From assembly GCF_028368935.1 (NCBI RefSeq), contig NZ_JAQNDK010000005.1, forward strand, positions 186,001 through 250,000: 64,000 nucleotides of DNA. Reading direction: 5' to 3'. Shown piece after piece: positions 8,306 to 16,262 of this stretch (its first letter is position 1; every line of letters begins with the position of its first letter). The notes below the pieces were generated by a model. It made no database searches. It had not been told where the DNA came from and saw only the letters and a program-made list of their open reading frames with translations. Made by a program: the position numbers and the translations under genes. The stretch is from Sorangium aterium. GTDB lineage: Bacteria > Myxococcota_A > Polyangia > Polyangiales > Polyangiaceae.

Positions 8306-9958
8306 GTGTCTCGCAGGGTGCTGTTGGTTGATTCGGACGTGGACGCGCTCGGCGCGCTCGCGTCGGCGCTCAGGGCGCGTGGTCTCACCGTGACCAACGC
8401 GAACGGCGCGTTCGAGGCCGTGGAGCAGGCGTTCAAGCGCCGGCCCGACGTCGTGCTCGCCGCCAGGGCGCTCGACGAGGACAACGCGCTCGCGGACGCG
8501 TTCGCCGCCGTCCCCGACCTCGCCGATACCCCCATCCTCTTCCTCGTCGACGGCGCCGAGGGCGATCCGAGCTTCGACGAGGTCCTGCGCGGCGACGTCG
8601 ATCACATCGTCTCGCGGATCACCGAGGCGTCGCCGCGCGGCTCCAAGCCGACGGTGCCGCAGGAGATCCGTGGCGATCTCGAGCAGGCCCCGCTCGTCGA
8701 CCTGCTCCAGCTGCTCGCCATGAACCGCCGGAGCGGCACCCTCGGCATCACCACGCCGACCGGGGCAGCGGAGCTCCGGCTCTCGGCAGGGGAGGTGATC
8801 GATGCCGTCTACCGCCGCCTCGAGGGCGAGAAGGCGCTTTATCGGCTGCTCGGAGAGCGGGACGGACACTTCGCGTTCTCGCCCGGCGAACCGGCGAGCG
8901 CGCGCCGCATCATGGCGCCGACCTCGCGTCTCTTGATGGAAGCGCTCCGCCAGGTCGACGAGGTCCAGCGCCGGCGAGCCGAGCTCGCGCCGGCCGGTGA
9001 GGCCTTCCTGGTGACCGAGCCCGCGAGCGACGATCTCGACCTGTCACCGCTCCCGGACCACGAGACGTTCAGCGTCGACGCGACCTTCGGCGACAGCGCC
9101 GCGGCGGACCGAGCGAGCGCCGCACCCCTGGCGAACGCCATGAGCTCGGTGCCCGACTTCACCGCCGCGCCGATGCCGGCGAGCGACGTGAAGGGCAACC
9201 GCGTCGGGTCGATGCCGCCGCCGCCCACGCTCCGCGCGGCCGAGCCGGCCGCGTTCCGGCTCGACGCGCTCCGCACCCCGACGACGTCGCCGCCGGCGCC
9301 CCTCGGGGAGCCCGCGGAGCGCACCGCCGTGGCCGAGAAGCTGACGGCGCTGCTCCAGATGCCGCACAACCTCGACGAGCTGCTCGACGAGATCAGCGGG
9401 CCGGATCTCCTGATCCTCGAGGTCCTGATGGAGCTGACGGCCTCCGGGAAGATCCGCCGCATCTCGCTCGCCGACCTCACGACGCCGTTCGCGCCGTCGG
9501 AGCACCTTCCGGTCCTCCGGTCCCTCGTGACCCGCCTGGCCCGGCCGGGCTTCGCGCCGCCGCCTCACCTCGTCATCGCCGCGAGCACGCGCCGTATGGC
9601 GACGCTCTCTCATGCGGTCCGCCGCATCGGAGACGCCGTCGTCCCCGCCGAGCCTCCGCCGCAGGCGGCGATCCCAAGGCCGCTCGGCGTGATCCGGCTC
9701 GGCGACGCCGTCGAGCTCGCCCTGGTCGGCCTCCCCATCGAGGAGAGCTTCTCGCCGGCCTGGCCGCTCGCCCTGCACGGCGCGGCCGCGGTCGTCCGGC
9801 TCGGCGATGGCGGGGAGGACGCGCTGGCGGCGCACTGCGAAGCGCTGGAGCTCTTGCTGCTCGACGCAGAGGCCATGATGGGGCCGCTCGATCTCGCCTC
9901 ACCGGGACAGATCACGCTGCTCGTCCGCGCCGCGCTCGAAGCCGCCGCGGGCGTGTGA
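8306..9958 (+). CDS. Pseudo-receiver and DUF4388 regulatory protein
   Basis: A 550-residue protein. Residues 3-105 have the receiver fold pattern (RRVLLVDSDVDALG at the start), but the phosphorylated Asp is replaced by Ala53 (PDVVLAARA), so it should not take part in phosphotransfer. Residues about 122-196 (GDLEQAPLVDLLQLLAMNRR to DGHFAFSPGEP) match DUF4388, a PatA-like domain common in deltaproteobacterial signalling proteins. The middle is Pro/Ala-rich linker and the C-terminal 200 residues are unassigned. GTG start with GGAGG about 12 bases upstream. It lies 19 bases after the GGDEF-like gene and probably works with it. Confidence 0.75.
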   Translation: MSRRVLLVDSDVDALGALASALRARGLTVTNANGAFEAVEQAFKRRPDVVLAARALDEDNALADAFAAVPDLADTPILFLVDGAEGDPSFDEVLRGDVDHIVSRITEASPRGSKPTVPQEIRGDLEQAPLVDLLQLLAMNRRSGTLGITTPTGAAELRLSAGEVIDAVYRRLEGEKALYRLLGERDGHFAFSPGEPASARRIMAPTSRLLMEALRQVDEVQRRRAELAPAGEAFLVTEPASDDLDLSPLPDHETFSVDATFGDSAAADRASAAPLANAMSSVPDFTAAPMPASDVKGNRVGSMPPPPTLRAAEPAAFRLDALRTPTTSPPAPLGEPAERTAVAEKLTALLQMPHNLDELLDEISGPDLLILEVLMELTASGKIRRISLADLTTPFAPSEHLPVLRSLVTRLARPGFAPPPHLVIAASTRRMATLSHAVRRIGDAVVPAEPPPQAAIPRPLGVIRLGDAVELALVGLPIEESFSPAWPLALHGAAAVVRLGDGGEDALAAHCEALELLLLDAEAMMGPLDLASPGQITLLVRAALEAAAGV

Positions 9959-10114
9959 CCGGCCGACGAAAACGTCGCTTTAGAACGGATCTTCCGGGTT
10001 TCTCACCTCGGAAACCGGCGTTCGACTCGGCGGCTCACGGCGTTGCGAGAACAGGTTTCTGCTATCGTCGCACACGCCTCGCTTCAGCAGTCCGGCGAGG
10101 AGAGGAGCGCGATC

Positions 10115-11227
10115 GTGCTTATCGGAGTCCCCAAAGAGATCAAGACACGTGAGTACCGCGTCGGCATGACGCCCGCGGGAGTCCGGGCCCTGGTCGGGCA
10201 CGGGCACAAGGTCCTCGTGGAGACCGGCGCCGGCGAAGGCAGCGGGCTCTCCGACGAAGCCTACGCACGCGCGGGCGCGCTCATCGCGAGGTCGGCAGCA
10301 GAAGCGTGGAGCGCCGACATGGTTGTGAAGGTGAAGGAGCCGCTCCCCGCCGAGTACGGCCACTTTCGCCCGGGTCTCCTCCTCTATACCTACTTGCACC
10401 TGGCCGCCGAGCCGGATCTCACCCGGGAGCTCGCCAAGCGAGGCGTGACCGGCGTCGCGTACGAGACCATCCAGCTCGAGGACGGCTCGCTGCCGCTGCT
10501 GCGGCCCATGAGCGAGGTGGCCGGCAGGATGGCCGTTCAGGTCGGCGCCTCGTGCCTGGAGAAGGAGCGGGGCGGCAAGGGCGTGCTCCTCGGCGGCGTG
10601 CCGGGGACGCGGCGCGGCCGCGTGGCGATCCTGGGCGGCGGCGTGGTCGGCCGGAACGCAGCGACCATCGCGGTCGGGATGGGGGCGCAGGTCACCGTGC
10701 TCGATGTCCGCGCCGAGACGATGAGCTACCTCGAAGACGTGTTCGGCGGCGCGATCGAGACGCTCTACTCCAACGCGGAGAACATCGAGACGATGTGCGA
10801 GCGCGCCGATCTCGTGATCGGCGCGGTGCTCGTGCCCGGCGCCAAGGCGCCCCAGCTCGTGACCGAAGAGCTCATCCGACGCATGGAGAAGGGGACGGTC
10901 GTCGTCGACGTCGCCGTGGATCAGGGGGGGTGCATCGCGACATGCCGCCCGACGACGCACGACAACCCGACCTACGAGGTGCACGGGGTCGTTCACTACT
11001 GCGTCGCCAACATGCCAGGCGCGGTCTCGCACACGAGCACCTGGGCGCTCACGAACACGACGATCGGCTACGCGGTGGCGATCGCCAACCAGGGCATCGT
11101 CGCCGCGGCCAAGGCCGACAGGGCCGTGGCCCTCGGGATCAATACCCACGGCGGCCACGTGACCTACGGCCCCGTCGCGGCGGCCCACCGGCTGGAGTAC
11201 GTGCCGGTCGAACGCGCGCTCGGCTGA
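10115..11227 (+). CDS. ald: Alanine dehydrogenase
   Basis: NAD-dependent reversible conversion of L-alanine to pyruvate and ammonia. 370 residues, the usual family length. The N-terminus [18 protein letters not shown], the KVKEP motif and the Rossmann glycine-rich loop [14 protein letters not shown] are diagnostic, with the Asp of VLDVRAE placed to bind NAD ribose. The catalytic His is expected in the [11 protein letters not shown] segment. The GTG at 10115 has a GAGGAG-like ribosome site; the longer frame from 10043 would add unconserved residues. It is followed after 15 bases by an isopropylmalate-dehydrogenase-family gene, suggesting a two-gene amino-acid unit. Confidence 0.93.
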   Translation: MLIGVPKEIKTREYRVGMTPAGVRALVGHGHKVLVETGAGEGSGLSDEAYARAGALIARSAAEAWSADMVVKVKEPLPAEYGHFRPGLLLYTYLHLAAEPDLTRELAKRGVTGVAYETIQLEDGSLPLLRPMSEVAGRMAVQVGASCLEKERGGKGVLLGGVPGTRRGRVAILGGGVVGRNAATIAVGMGAQVTVLDVRAETMSYLEDVFGGAIETLYSNAENIETMCERADLVIGAVLVPGAKAPQLVTEELIRRMEKGTVVVDVAVDQGGCIATCRPTTHDNPTYEVHGVVHYCVANMPGAVSHTSTWALTNTTIGYAVAIANQGIVAAAKADRAVALGINTHGGHVTYGPVAAAHRLEYVPVERALG

Positions 11228-11242
11228 CGGGAGCGCGATCTC

Positions 11243-12334
11243 GTGGCAGCCAGAAAAAACAAGAAAATAGCGATTATCGGTGGTGACGGCATCGGCCCGT
11301 CCGTCATCGACGAGGCGAAGCTGCTGCTCGAGCTCTATCAGGCGCGAGCAGGGCTGCCGATCGACCTCTGGGAGCTCGATCTCGGCGCCGATCGGTACCT
11401 GCGCGACGGGACGACCTTTCCCAACCAGATCCAGATCGCCATCCAGCGCGAGTGCTCGGCGGTGCTCCTCGGCGCCCTGGGTGATCCCCGCGTGCCCAAC
11501 CTGGAGCACGCGCGCGACATCCTCTTCGGCATGCGCTTCGGCTACGACCTCTACGCCAACGTGAGGCCCGTCCGCGCGCTGTCGGACCGGCTGGTGCCGC
11601 TCAAAGGCCGCACGGCGAAGGACATCGACTTCGTCGTGTTCCGCGAGAACACCGAGGGGATCTACGTCGGGATGGGCGGGCAGTTCAAACGCGGCACCCC
11701 CGACGAGGTCGCGATCAACGAGGACGTAAATACGAGGAAGGGCGTCGAGCGGATCATCCGCGCGGCCTTCGACTACGCGCGAGCGAACGGCCGGACGCGG
11801 GTCACGATGGCGGACAAGTCGAACGCGATGCGGCACGCGCACGAGCTCTGGCTGCGCGTCTTCCACGAGGTGCGCGCCCAGTACCCGGAGATCCAGTCGA
11901 ACCACGTCTACGTGGACGCCCTCTGCCTGTACGTCATCCAGGATCCCGCGCAGTTCCAGGTGATCGTGACGAACAACCTGTTCGGCGACATCGTGACCGA
12001 CCTCGGCGCGGCGCTGCAGGGGGGGCTCGGCATGGCGGCGAGCGCGAACGTGCACGCGTCCGATCCGGGGCGCGTCGCGCTGTTCGAGCCGGTGCACGGG
12101 TCGGCGCCGCCGCTCGCCGGCAAGGACGTCGCGAACCCGTTCGCGGCGATGCTCACCGCGGGGCTGCTGCTCGCTCACCTCGGGTGGCCCGAGGAAGAGC
12201 GCCGCATCGAGCGCTGGGTCTCCCAGGCGCTCGACAAGGGGATGTGCACGGTCGATGTGGGCGGCACGCTCGGCACACGCGCTGCCGGCGCATGGGTCCG
12301 GGAGCAGATCGCCGCCGAGCTGGGACCGCCGTGA
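11243..12334 (+). CDS. Isocitrate/isopropylmalate dehydrogenase family enzyme
   Basis: A 363-residue NAD(P)-dependent beta-decarboxylating dehydrogenase. It shows IIGGDGIGPSVI at the start, the substrate loop around RPVRAL, RENTEGIYVG, the Lys of MADKSNAM, the metal-binding NNLFGDIVTDLGA and FEPVHGSAPPLAGKDVANP. Length and motifs fit 3-isopropylmalate dehydrogenase (LeuB), acting in leucine synthesis. Tartrate/D-malate or homoisocitrate dehydrogenases share these motifs, and no leuC or leuD is nearby, so I give no symbol. GTG start with GGGAG upstream, 15 bases after ald. Confidence 0.85.
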   Translation: MAARKNKKIAIIGGDGIGPSVIDEAKLLLELYQARAGLPIDLWELDLGADRYLRDGTTFPNQIQIAIQRECSAVLLGALGDPRVPNLEHARDILFGMRFGYDLYANVRPVRALSDRLVPLKGRTAKDIDFVVFRENTEGIYVGMGGQFKRGTPDEVAINEDVNTRKGVERIIRAAFDYARANGRTRVTMADKSNAMRHAHELWLRVFHEVRAQYPEIQSNHVYVDALCLYVIQDPAQFQVIVTNNLFGDIVTDLGAALQGGLGMAASANVHASDPGRVALFEPVHGSAPPLAGKDVANPFAAMLTAGLLLAHLGWPEEERRIERWVSQALDKGMCTVDVGGTLGTRAAGAWVREQIAAELGPP

Positions 12335-12434
12335 GGTGACCCGGGGCGCCCGCGCGCGGCCGGAAGCCACGGGCGCGGGGGCTCGATCGCCGAGAAGTTC
12401 GGGTGTCCGATCCTCCTGTGATACGGGACCGCCA

Positions 12435-15400
12435 ATGGGCGTAGGATCGAGGGCAGTGGAGCACGCGGGGCCGCGCAGCAATGCAGCGAGCGAGTCTCGG
12501 CACGAGCGGCTGGGCGGAGCGCGCGCCGAGTTCGTGGCGAACCTGGGTCGCCGCGTGGCGGAGCTCCGCGAGATGGTCCGGCGGATCGAGGCAGACGGGG
12601 ATGCGCCGCGGCTCGTCGAGGAGCTGAAGCGGCGCCTGCACTCGCTCGGCGCGGGGGCGCGCCTCCTGCGCTTCGCGCGCGTCGCCGAGCGGCTCGCCGA
12701 AGGGGAGTCGCAGCTCGCCGCCGCGAACGGCGCGCGGCTCAGCGGCGAGGCCGCGGCGGCCCTGCGGAAGCTGCTCGAGGAGCTGCCCGCCCTGGCCTGG
12801 GGGCAGTCGGCCATGGGCGAGCAGGCGCCGCGCGCCGCCGAGCCGATCGAGCAGGCGTCGGCGCCGCCCCGCGCGCGCGCTGCCGCGGATCCGCCGAACG
12901 CCCGCGGCGCCGGCGCGCGGCCGAAAGCCACGGACGCGGCCGCGGCCAAGGGCCAGGCCACGACGTGGATCGCGGGCGTGAGCAACGGCCGCGCGCTCGC
13001 CCCCGAGCCGCTCTCGCTCGACGATGAAGAGGAAGCGCGCGCGTCCTCGACGCGCGGCGTGGAGCAGGCGCCCCCCGCCGAGGCGCCGGAGGCCGCGCCG
13101 GCCGCGTCGATCGACGCGCCGATCACGGTCCTCGTCGTGGGCGCCGCGCCGCTCGCCGAGGCGCTCGACGCGGCGAGCGCCGACGCCGGGCCGTCGTTCG
13201 AGGTGGAGCGGACCGACGACGTGGAGACGGCCATCGATCTCGCCCGGGCCTTTGCGCCGGATCTGGTCCTGCTCGACGCGGACATGCCGGGCGCGCGCGG
13301 GCTCGCGGAGGCGCTGGCCGCCGATCCGCTGACCGACCTGGTCCCCGTCGTCGCCGTCGGCCGCTTCGCGCGGCCGGAGGACGCGGCCCCGTACCTGGCG
13401 CTCGGCGCCGCGCGCGCGCTGCCGAAGCCCGTGTCGCCGGACGCGCTCCGGCGCGCCGCCGCGGAAGCAGCGGCGGCCTGCGTGCGCGCTGAAGCCTCGC
13501 GCGCCGTGCGCGGACCGTTCGGGGCCGTCAACCTCGACGAGCTCGGGGCGCGCCTCGCCGCGGAGCTGCGCCGCGGCCTCTGCGACGCCGCCGAGCCGAG
13601 GAGCCGCGGGGCGCACGTGGATCTCGGCGACGGCGCGGAGGTCCTCGCGGCGCTCTGGGGCGCGGTGGCGCGCATCCGCGATCTCGTGACGATCCGCTCG
13701 CAGGGCGGCGTGCGCTTCTCGCCGAACGGGCCGGAGGGCGCGCTGCCGCTCGCCCCGTGGATGATCGCGCCGAGCACGCCCGAGGGCGAGCGCTCGCGGC
13801 TGCACAGCGAGATCCGCGCGAAGTCGCCGGCGCGCACGATCAGCGCGTCGAGCGCGGCGCCGGGCGACGCGGCGCTCGACGCCCTCGACATCGTTGTGGC
13901 GGACGACGATCCGGCGGTGACGTGGTTCCTCGCCGGCGTGCTCCGGGCCGCGGGCGCGAACGTGCACGAGGCGCACGACGGCGCGCGGGCGCTCGACCTC
14001 GCGTACCAGACGACGCCGGACCTTGTCGTGAGCGACGTGCTGATGCCGCGGCTCGACGGCTTCGCCCTCTGCCGTGCGCTCAAGCGCGACGTCGCGCTGC
14101 GCGACGTGCCGGTCATCCTGCTCTCCTGGAAGGAGGACCTGCTCCAGCGGCTCCGCGAGCTCGGCGCCCAGGCCGACGGCTACCTCCGCAAGGAGGAGAG
14201 CGCCGCGGCGTTCGTGCAGCGGGTGCACGAGGTCCTGCGGGGCAGGCGGCGCGTCGCGGAGCGCATCGCGACGGGCGGAGAGGTCCGCGGGCGGCTCGAC
14301 GGCATGACGACGCGGACGCTGCTGTCGCTCTCGTGCGCGCGCCGGCCCGACGCGCTCGTGTCGGTCCGGGACGCCGCGTTCCTGTACGAGGTGCTGCTCA
14401 AGGACGGCCGCCCCGCCGGCGCGACGCGGACGGCGCAGGACGGGACGTTCCACCGCGGCCCCTCGGTGCTCGCGGCGCTCCTCGGCGTCGGCTCCGGCCG
14501 CTTCGTCGTGGCGCCCGCGCCGGAGAGCGAGCTCGCCGCGCCGCCGCGCCCCGGGTTCGAGGGGACGCTCGCGGAGCAGCTCCTGCCCGCGATCGCGGCG
14601 GCCCGGGCCGCCCAGCGGCTGTTCCACGGGCCGCCGTTGATGCAGGTCGAGCGCGTCGTCCTCGACCTGGAGGGGATGGGCGCGACCGCCGACGCGACGC
14701 CCGAGCCGGCGCGCTCGCTCCTGAGGGCGCTCGCCCGGGGGACGTCGCCGCGATCGGTCATCACCTCGGGGGAGTTCGCCGCGAGCCTCGTCGAGGACGT
14801 GCTGAACGACGTCGCGGCGCGCGGCGGCGTGCGTCGGGTGATCGGCCGCGAGGGAGACGACCTGCTCGCCCCCGCCGTGGCCTACGAGGAGGAGACGCTC
14901 CGCGGCGTGCGGCGCCTCCCGGAGCGGGCCGCCCCGGTCGTGGCGCTGCCGGCGGAGCTCGCCGGCGACGTCGCCGCAGCGTCGTCGCGCGCGTCGGTCG
15001 AGCTCACCGACGACCAGCTCACGGTGGTGCCCGGCTCGGTGGCGCCGAGATCGGCCATGCCGGCGCGCGGCTCGGCGGCGCCGAGCTCGGCGGTGTCGGG
15101 GCCGGGCTCGGCCATGTCTATCCCCGTGCTGTCCGTGGACGGCGAGGACGAGGACACGGCGTTCGCGAGCGCGCCCGAGGAGGAGGCGAGCGCGCTCGCC
15201 AGCGCGCTGGTCAGCGCGCGGGTTCCGAGCGATCTCGCCAGCGCGCTGGTCAGCGCGCGGGTTCCGAGCGATCTCGCCGAGGTTCGAGGCGATGTGGTCA
15301 GCGTGCGCGCGGCGCGGAGCCCCCAAATGGAGGCCGCTGCGCTGGCGGGCGTGACGCCGGCCGTGCCCGGCGTGGCGCCCGCGCCCCGCAGGCCGGAGGC

Positions 15401-16163
15401 CACGCTGCCCGCGCTGGAGTACCCGAAGCCCGAGCGGCTGCTGACGCTGGGCTCGCTCCCACCGCCGCCCGTCGTCGAGGAGCCGGCGCCCGCGGCGCTC
15501 AAGGTCCCCGCGGCGCCGCCCGCCGCGCGGCTCGCGGCCCCCGCTCCGGCGCCCGCCCTCGACGAGTCGCCCACGCCGCGCCGCGTGCGCCGGCCGTCGG
15601 CCTACGTGCCGACGCCGCAGCCGCCCGCCCGCGACAACCGCACGACGATGTGGGTCCTCTTCGCGGTGGCGGCGTTCGTCTTCGCGGTGGCCGCGCGGTT
15701 GTCGCGCGATCACGAGCTGCAGGGCGCTCCGCCGCCCCCAGAGCAGCCGGGCCCGGCAGCCGCAGAGCCCGCGACCGCTGCCCCGGCCGGCGCTGCCGCG
15801 CCTGCCGCCGCCGGCTCGTCGAGCGTGGTCGCGGCGGCGGTCGCCGCCACGCCGGCCGCGGCTGCCGCCGGGCCGATCGGCGAGACGACGGCCAACCCGG
15901 TGCTCCCCGAGACGCTGCCGCTGGCCGCCGAGCACAAGGTGCCCGAGGGGCAGGGCATGCTGGAGGTGATCGCCGGCGCGGGCGACACGCTCTTCGTCGA
16001 CGGCCGGAAGGTCGGCACCGGCAGCGTCAAGCTGCCGCTCGCGCCCAAGGACGGCGCCTACGAGATCCGGGCGAAGCTCCGGGACGAGGAGCGGGTGCGG
16101 TTCGCGGTCGTCAAGGCCGGCCGCCTCACCCGGCTCCGCGTCGCGCCGCCGTGGCGCCGCTGA
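12435..16163 (+). CDS. Large Hpt/receiver/DUF4388/PEGA membrane-anchored regulator
   Basis: A 1242-residue protein. An N-terminal helical segment (RRLHSLGAGARLLRF) resembles an Hpt domain. A first receiver-like domain (about 225-355) keeps a phosphorylatable-looking Asp but lacks the acidic pocket. A second, canonical receiver (about 480-600) has VVADDDPAV and Asp534 in SDVLMPRLDG. A DUF4388-like domain follows (about 615-700). After 300 residues of Ala/Pro-rich linker with an internal repeat come one membrane helix (WVLFAVAAFVFAVAA, about 1071-1090) and a PEGA-like C-terminus (LFVDGRKVGTGSVKLPL), presumably outside the inner membrane. A GTG at 12456 with a better ribosome site (GAGGG) is an alternative start. 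Confidence 0.75.
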   Translation: MGVGSRAVEHAGPRSNAASESRHERLGGARAEFVANLGRRVAELREMVRRIEADGDAPRLVEELKRRLHSLGAGARLLRFARVAERLAEGESQLAAANGARLSGEAAAALRKLLEELPALAWGQSAMGEQAPRAAEPIEQASAPPRARAAADPPNARGAGARPKATDAAAAKGQATTWIAGVSNGRALAPEPLSLDDEEEARASSTRGVEQAPPAEAPEAAPAASIDAPITVLVVGAAPLAEALDAASADAGPSFEVERTDDVETAIDLARAFAPDLVLLDADMPGARGLAEALAADPLTDLVPVVAVGRFARPEDAAPYLALGAARALPKPVSPDALRRAAAEAAAACVRAEASRAVRGPFGAVNLDELGARLAAELRRGLCDAAEPRSRGAHVDLGDGAEVLAALWGAVARIRDLVTIRSQGGVRFSPNGPEGALPLAPWMIAPSTPEGERSRLHSEIRAKSPARTISASSAAPGDAALDALDIVVADDDPAVTWFLAGVLRAAGANVHEAHDGARALDLAYQTTPDLVVSDVLMPRLDGFALCRALKRDVALRDVPVILLSWKEDLLQRLRELGAQADGYLRKEESAAAFVQRVHEVLRGRRRVAERIATGGEVRGRLDGMTTRTLLSLSCARRPDALVSVRDAAFLYEVLLKDGRPAGATRTAQDGTFHRGPSVLAALLGVGSGRFVVAPAPESELAAPPRPGFEGTLAEQLLPAIAAARAAQRLFHGPPLMQVERVVLDLEGMGATADATPEPARSLLRALARGTSPRSVITSGEFAASLVEDVLNDVAARGGVRRVIGREGDDLLAPAVAYEEETLRGVRRLPERAAPVVALPAELAGDVAAASSRASVELTDDQLTVVPGSVAPRSAMPARGSAAPSSAVSGPGSAMSIPVLSVDGEDEDTAFASAPEEEASALASALVSARVPSDLASALVSARVPSDLAEVRGDVVSVRAARSPQMEAAALAGVTPAVPGVAPAPRRPEATLPALEYPKPERLLTLGSLPPPPVVEEPAPAALKVPAAPPAARLAAPAPAPALDESPTPRRVRRPSAYVPTPQPPARDNRTTMWVLFAVAAFVFAVAARLSRDHELQGAPPPPEQPGPAAAEPATAAPAGAAAPAAAGSSSVVAAAVAATPAAAAAGPIGETTANPVLPETLPLAAEHKVPEGQGMLEVIAGAGDTLFVDGRKVGTGSVKLPLAPKDGAYEIRAKLRDEERVRFAVVKAGRLTRLRVAPPWRR
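15201..15278 (+). repeat. 39-bp perfect tandem duplication in the regulator's linker
   Basis: Two identical 39-base units (15201-15239 and 15240-15278) encode the peptide SALVSARVPSDLA twice. The unit is a multiple of three, so the frame is kept. It looks like a recent slippage or unequal-crossover event in the disordered linker. Confidence 0.95.
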
Positions 16164-16262
16164 GCGCGCCGCGAGCGCTCCTCCAGGCAATCGAGGAGCC
16201 CGCGCTCGCCCCGGGGTGCCCAGCCACAGGCAGGGGACCCCGCTCGTGGTAGAGGACGCCCC

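Noticed and set aside
9996-10017. GGTTTC/GAAACC hairpin upstream of ald
   Set aside because: Six-base stem with no T run and no conserved riboswitch features; too weak to call.
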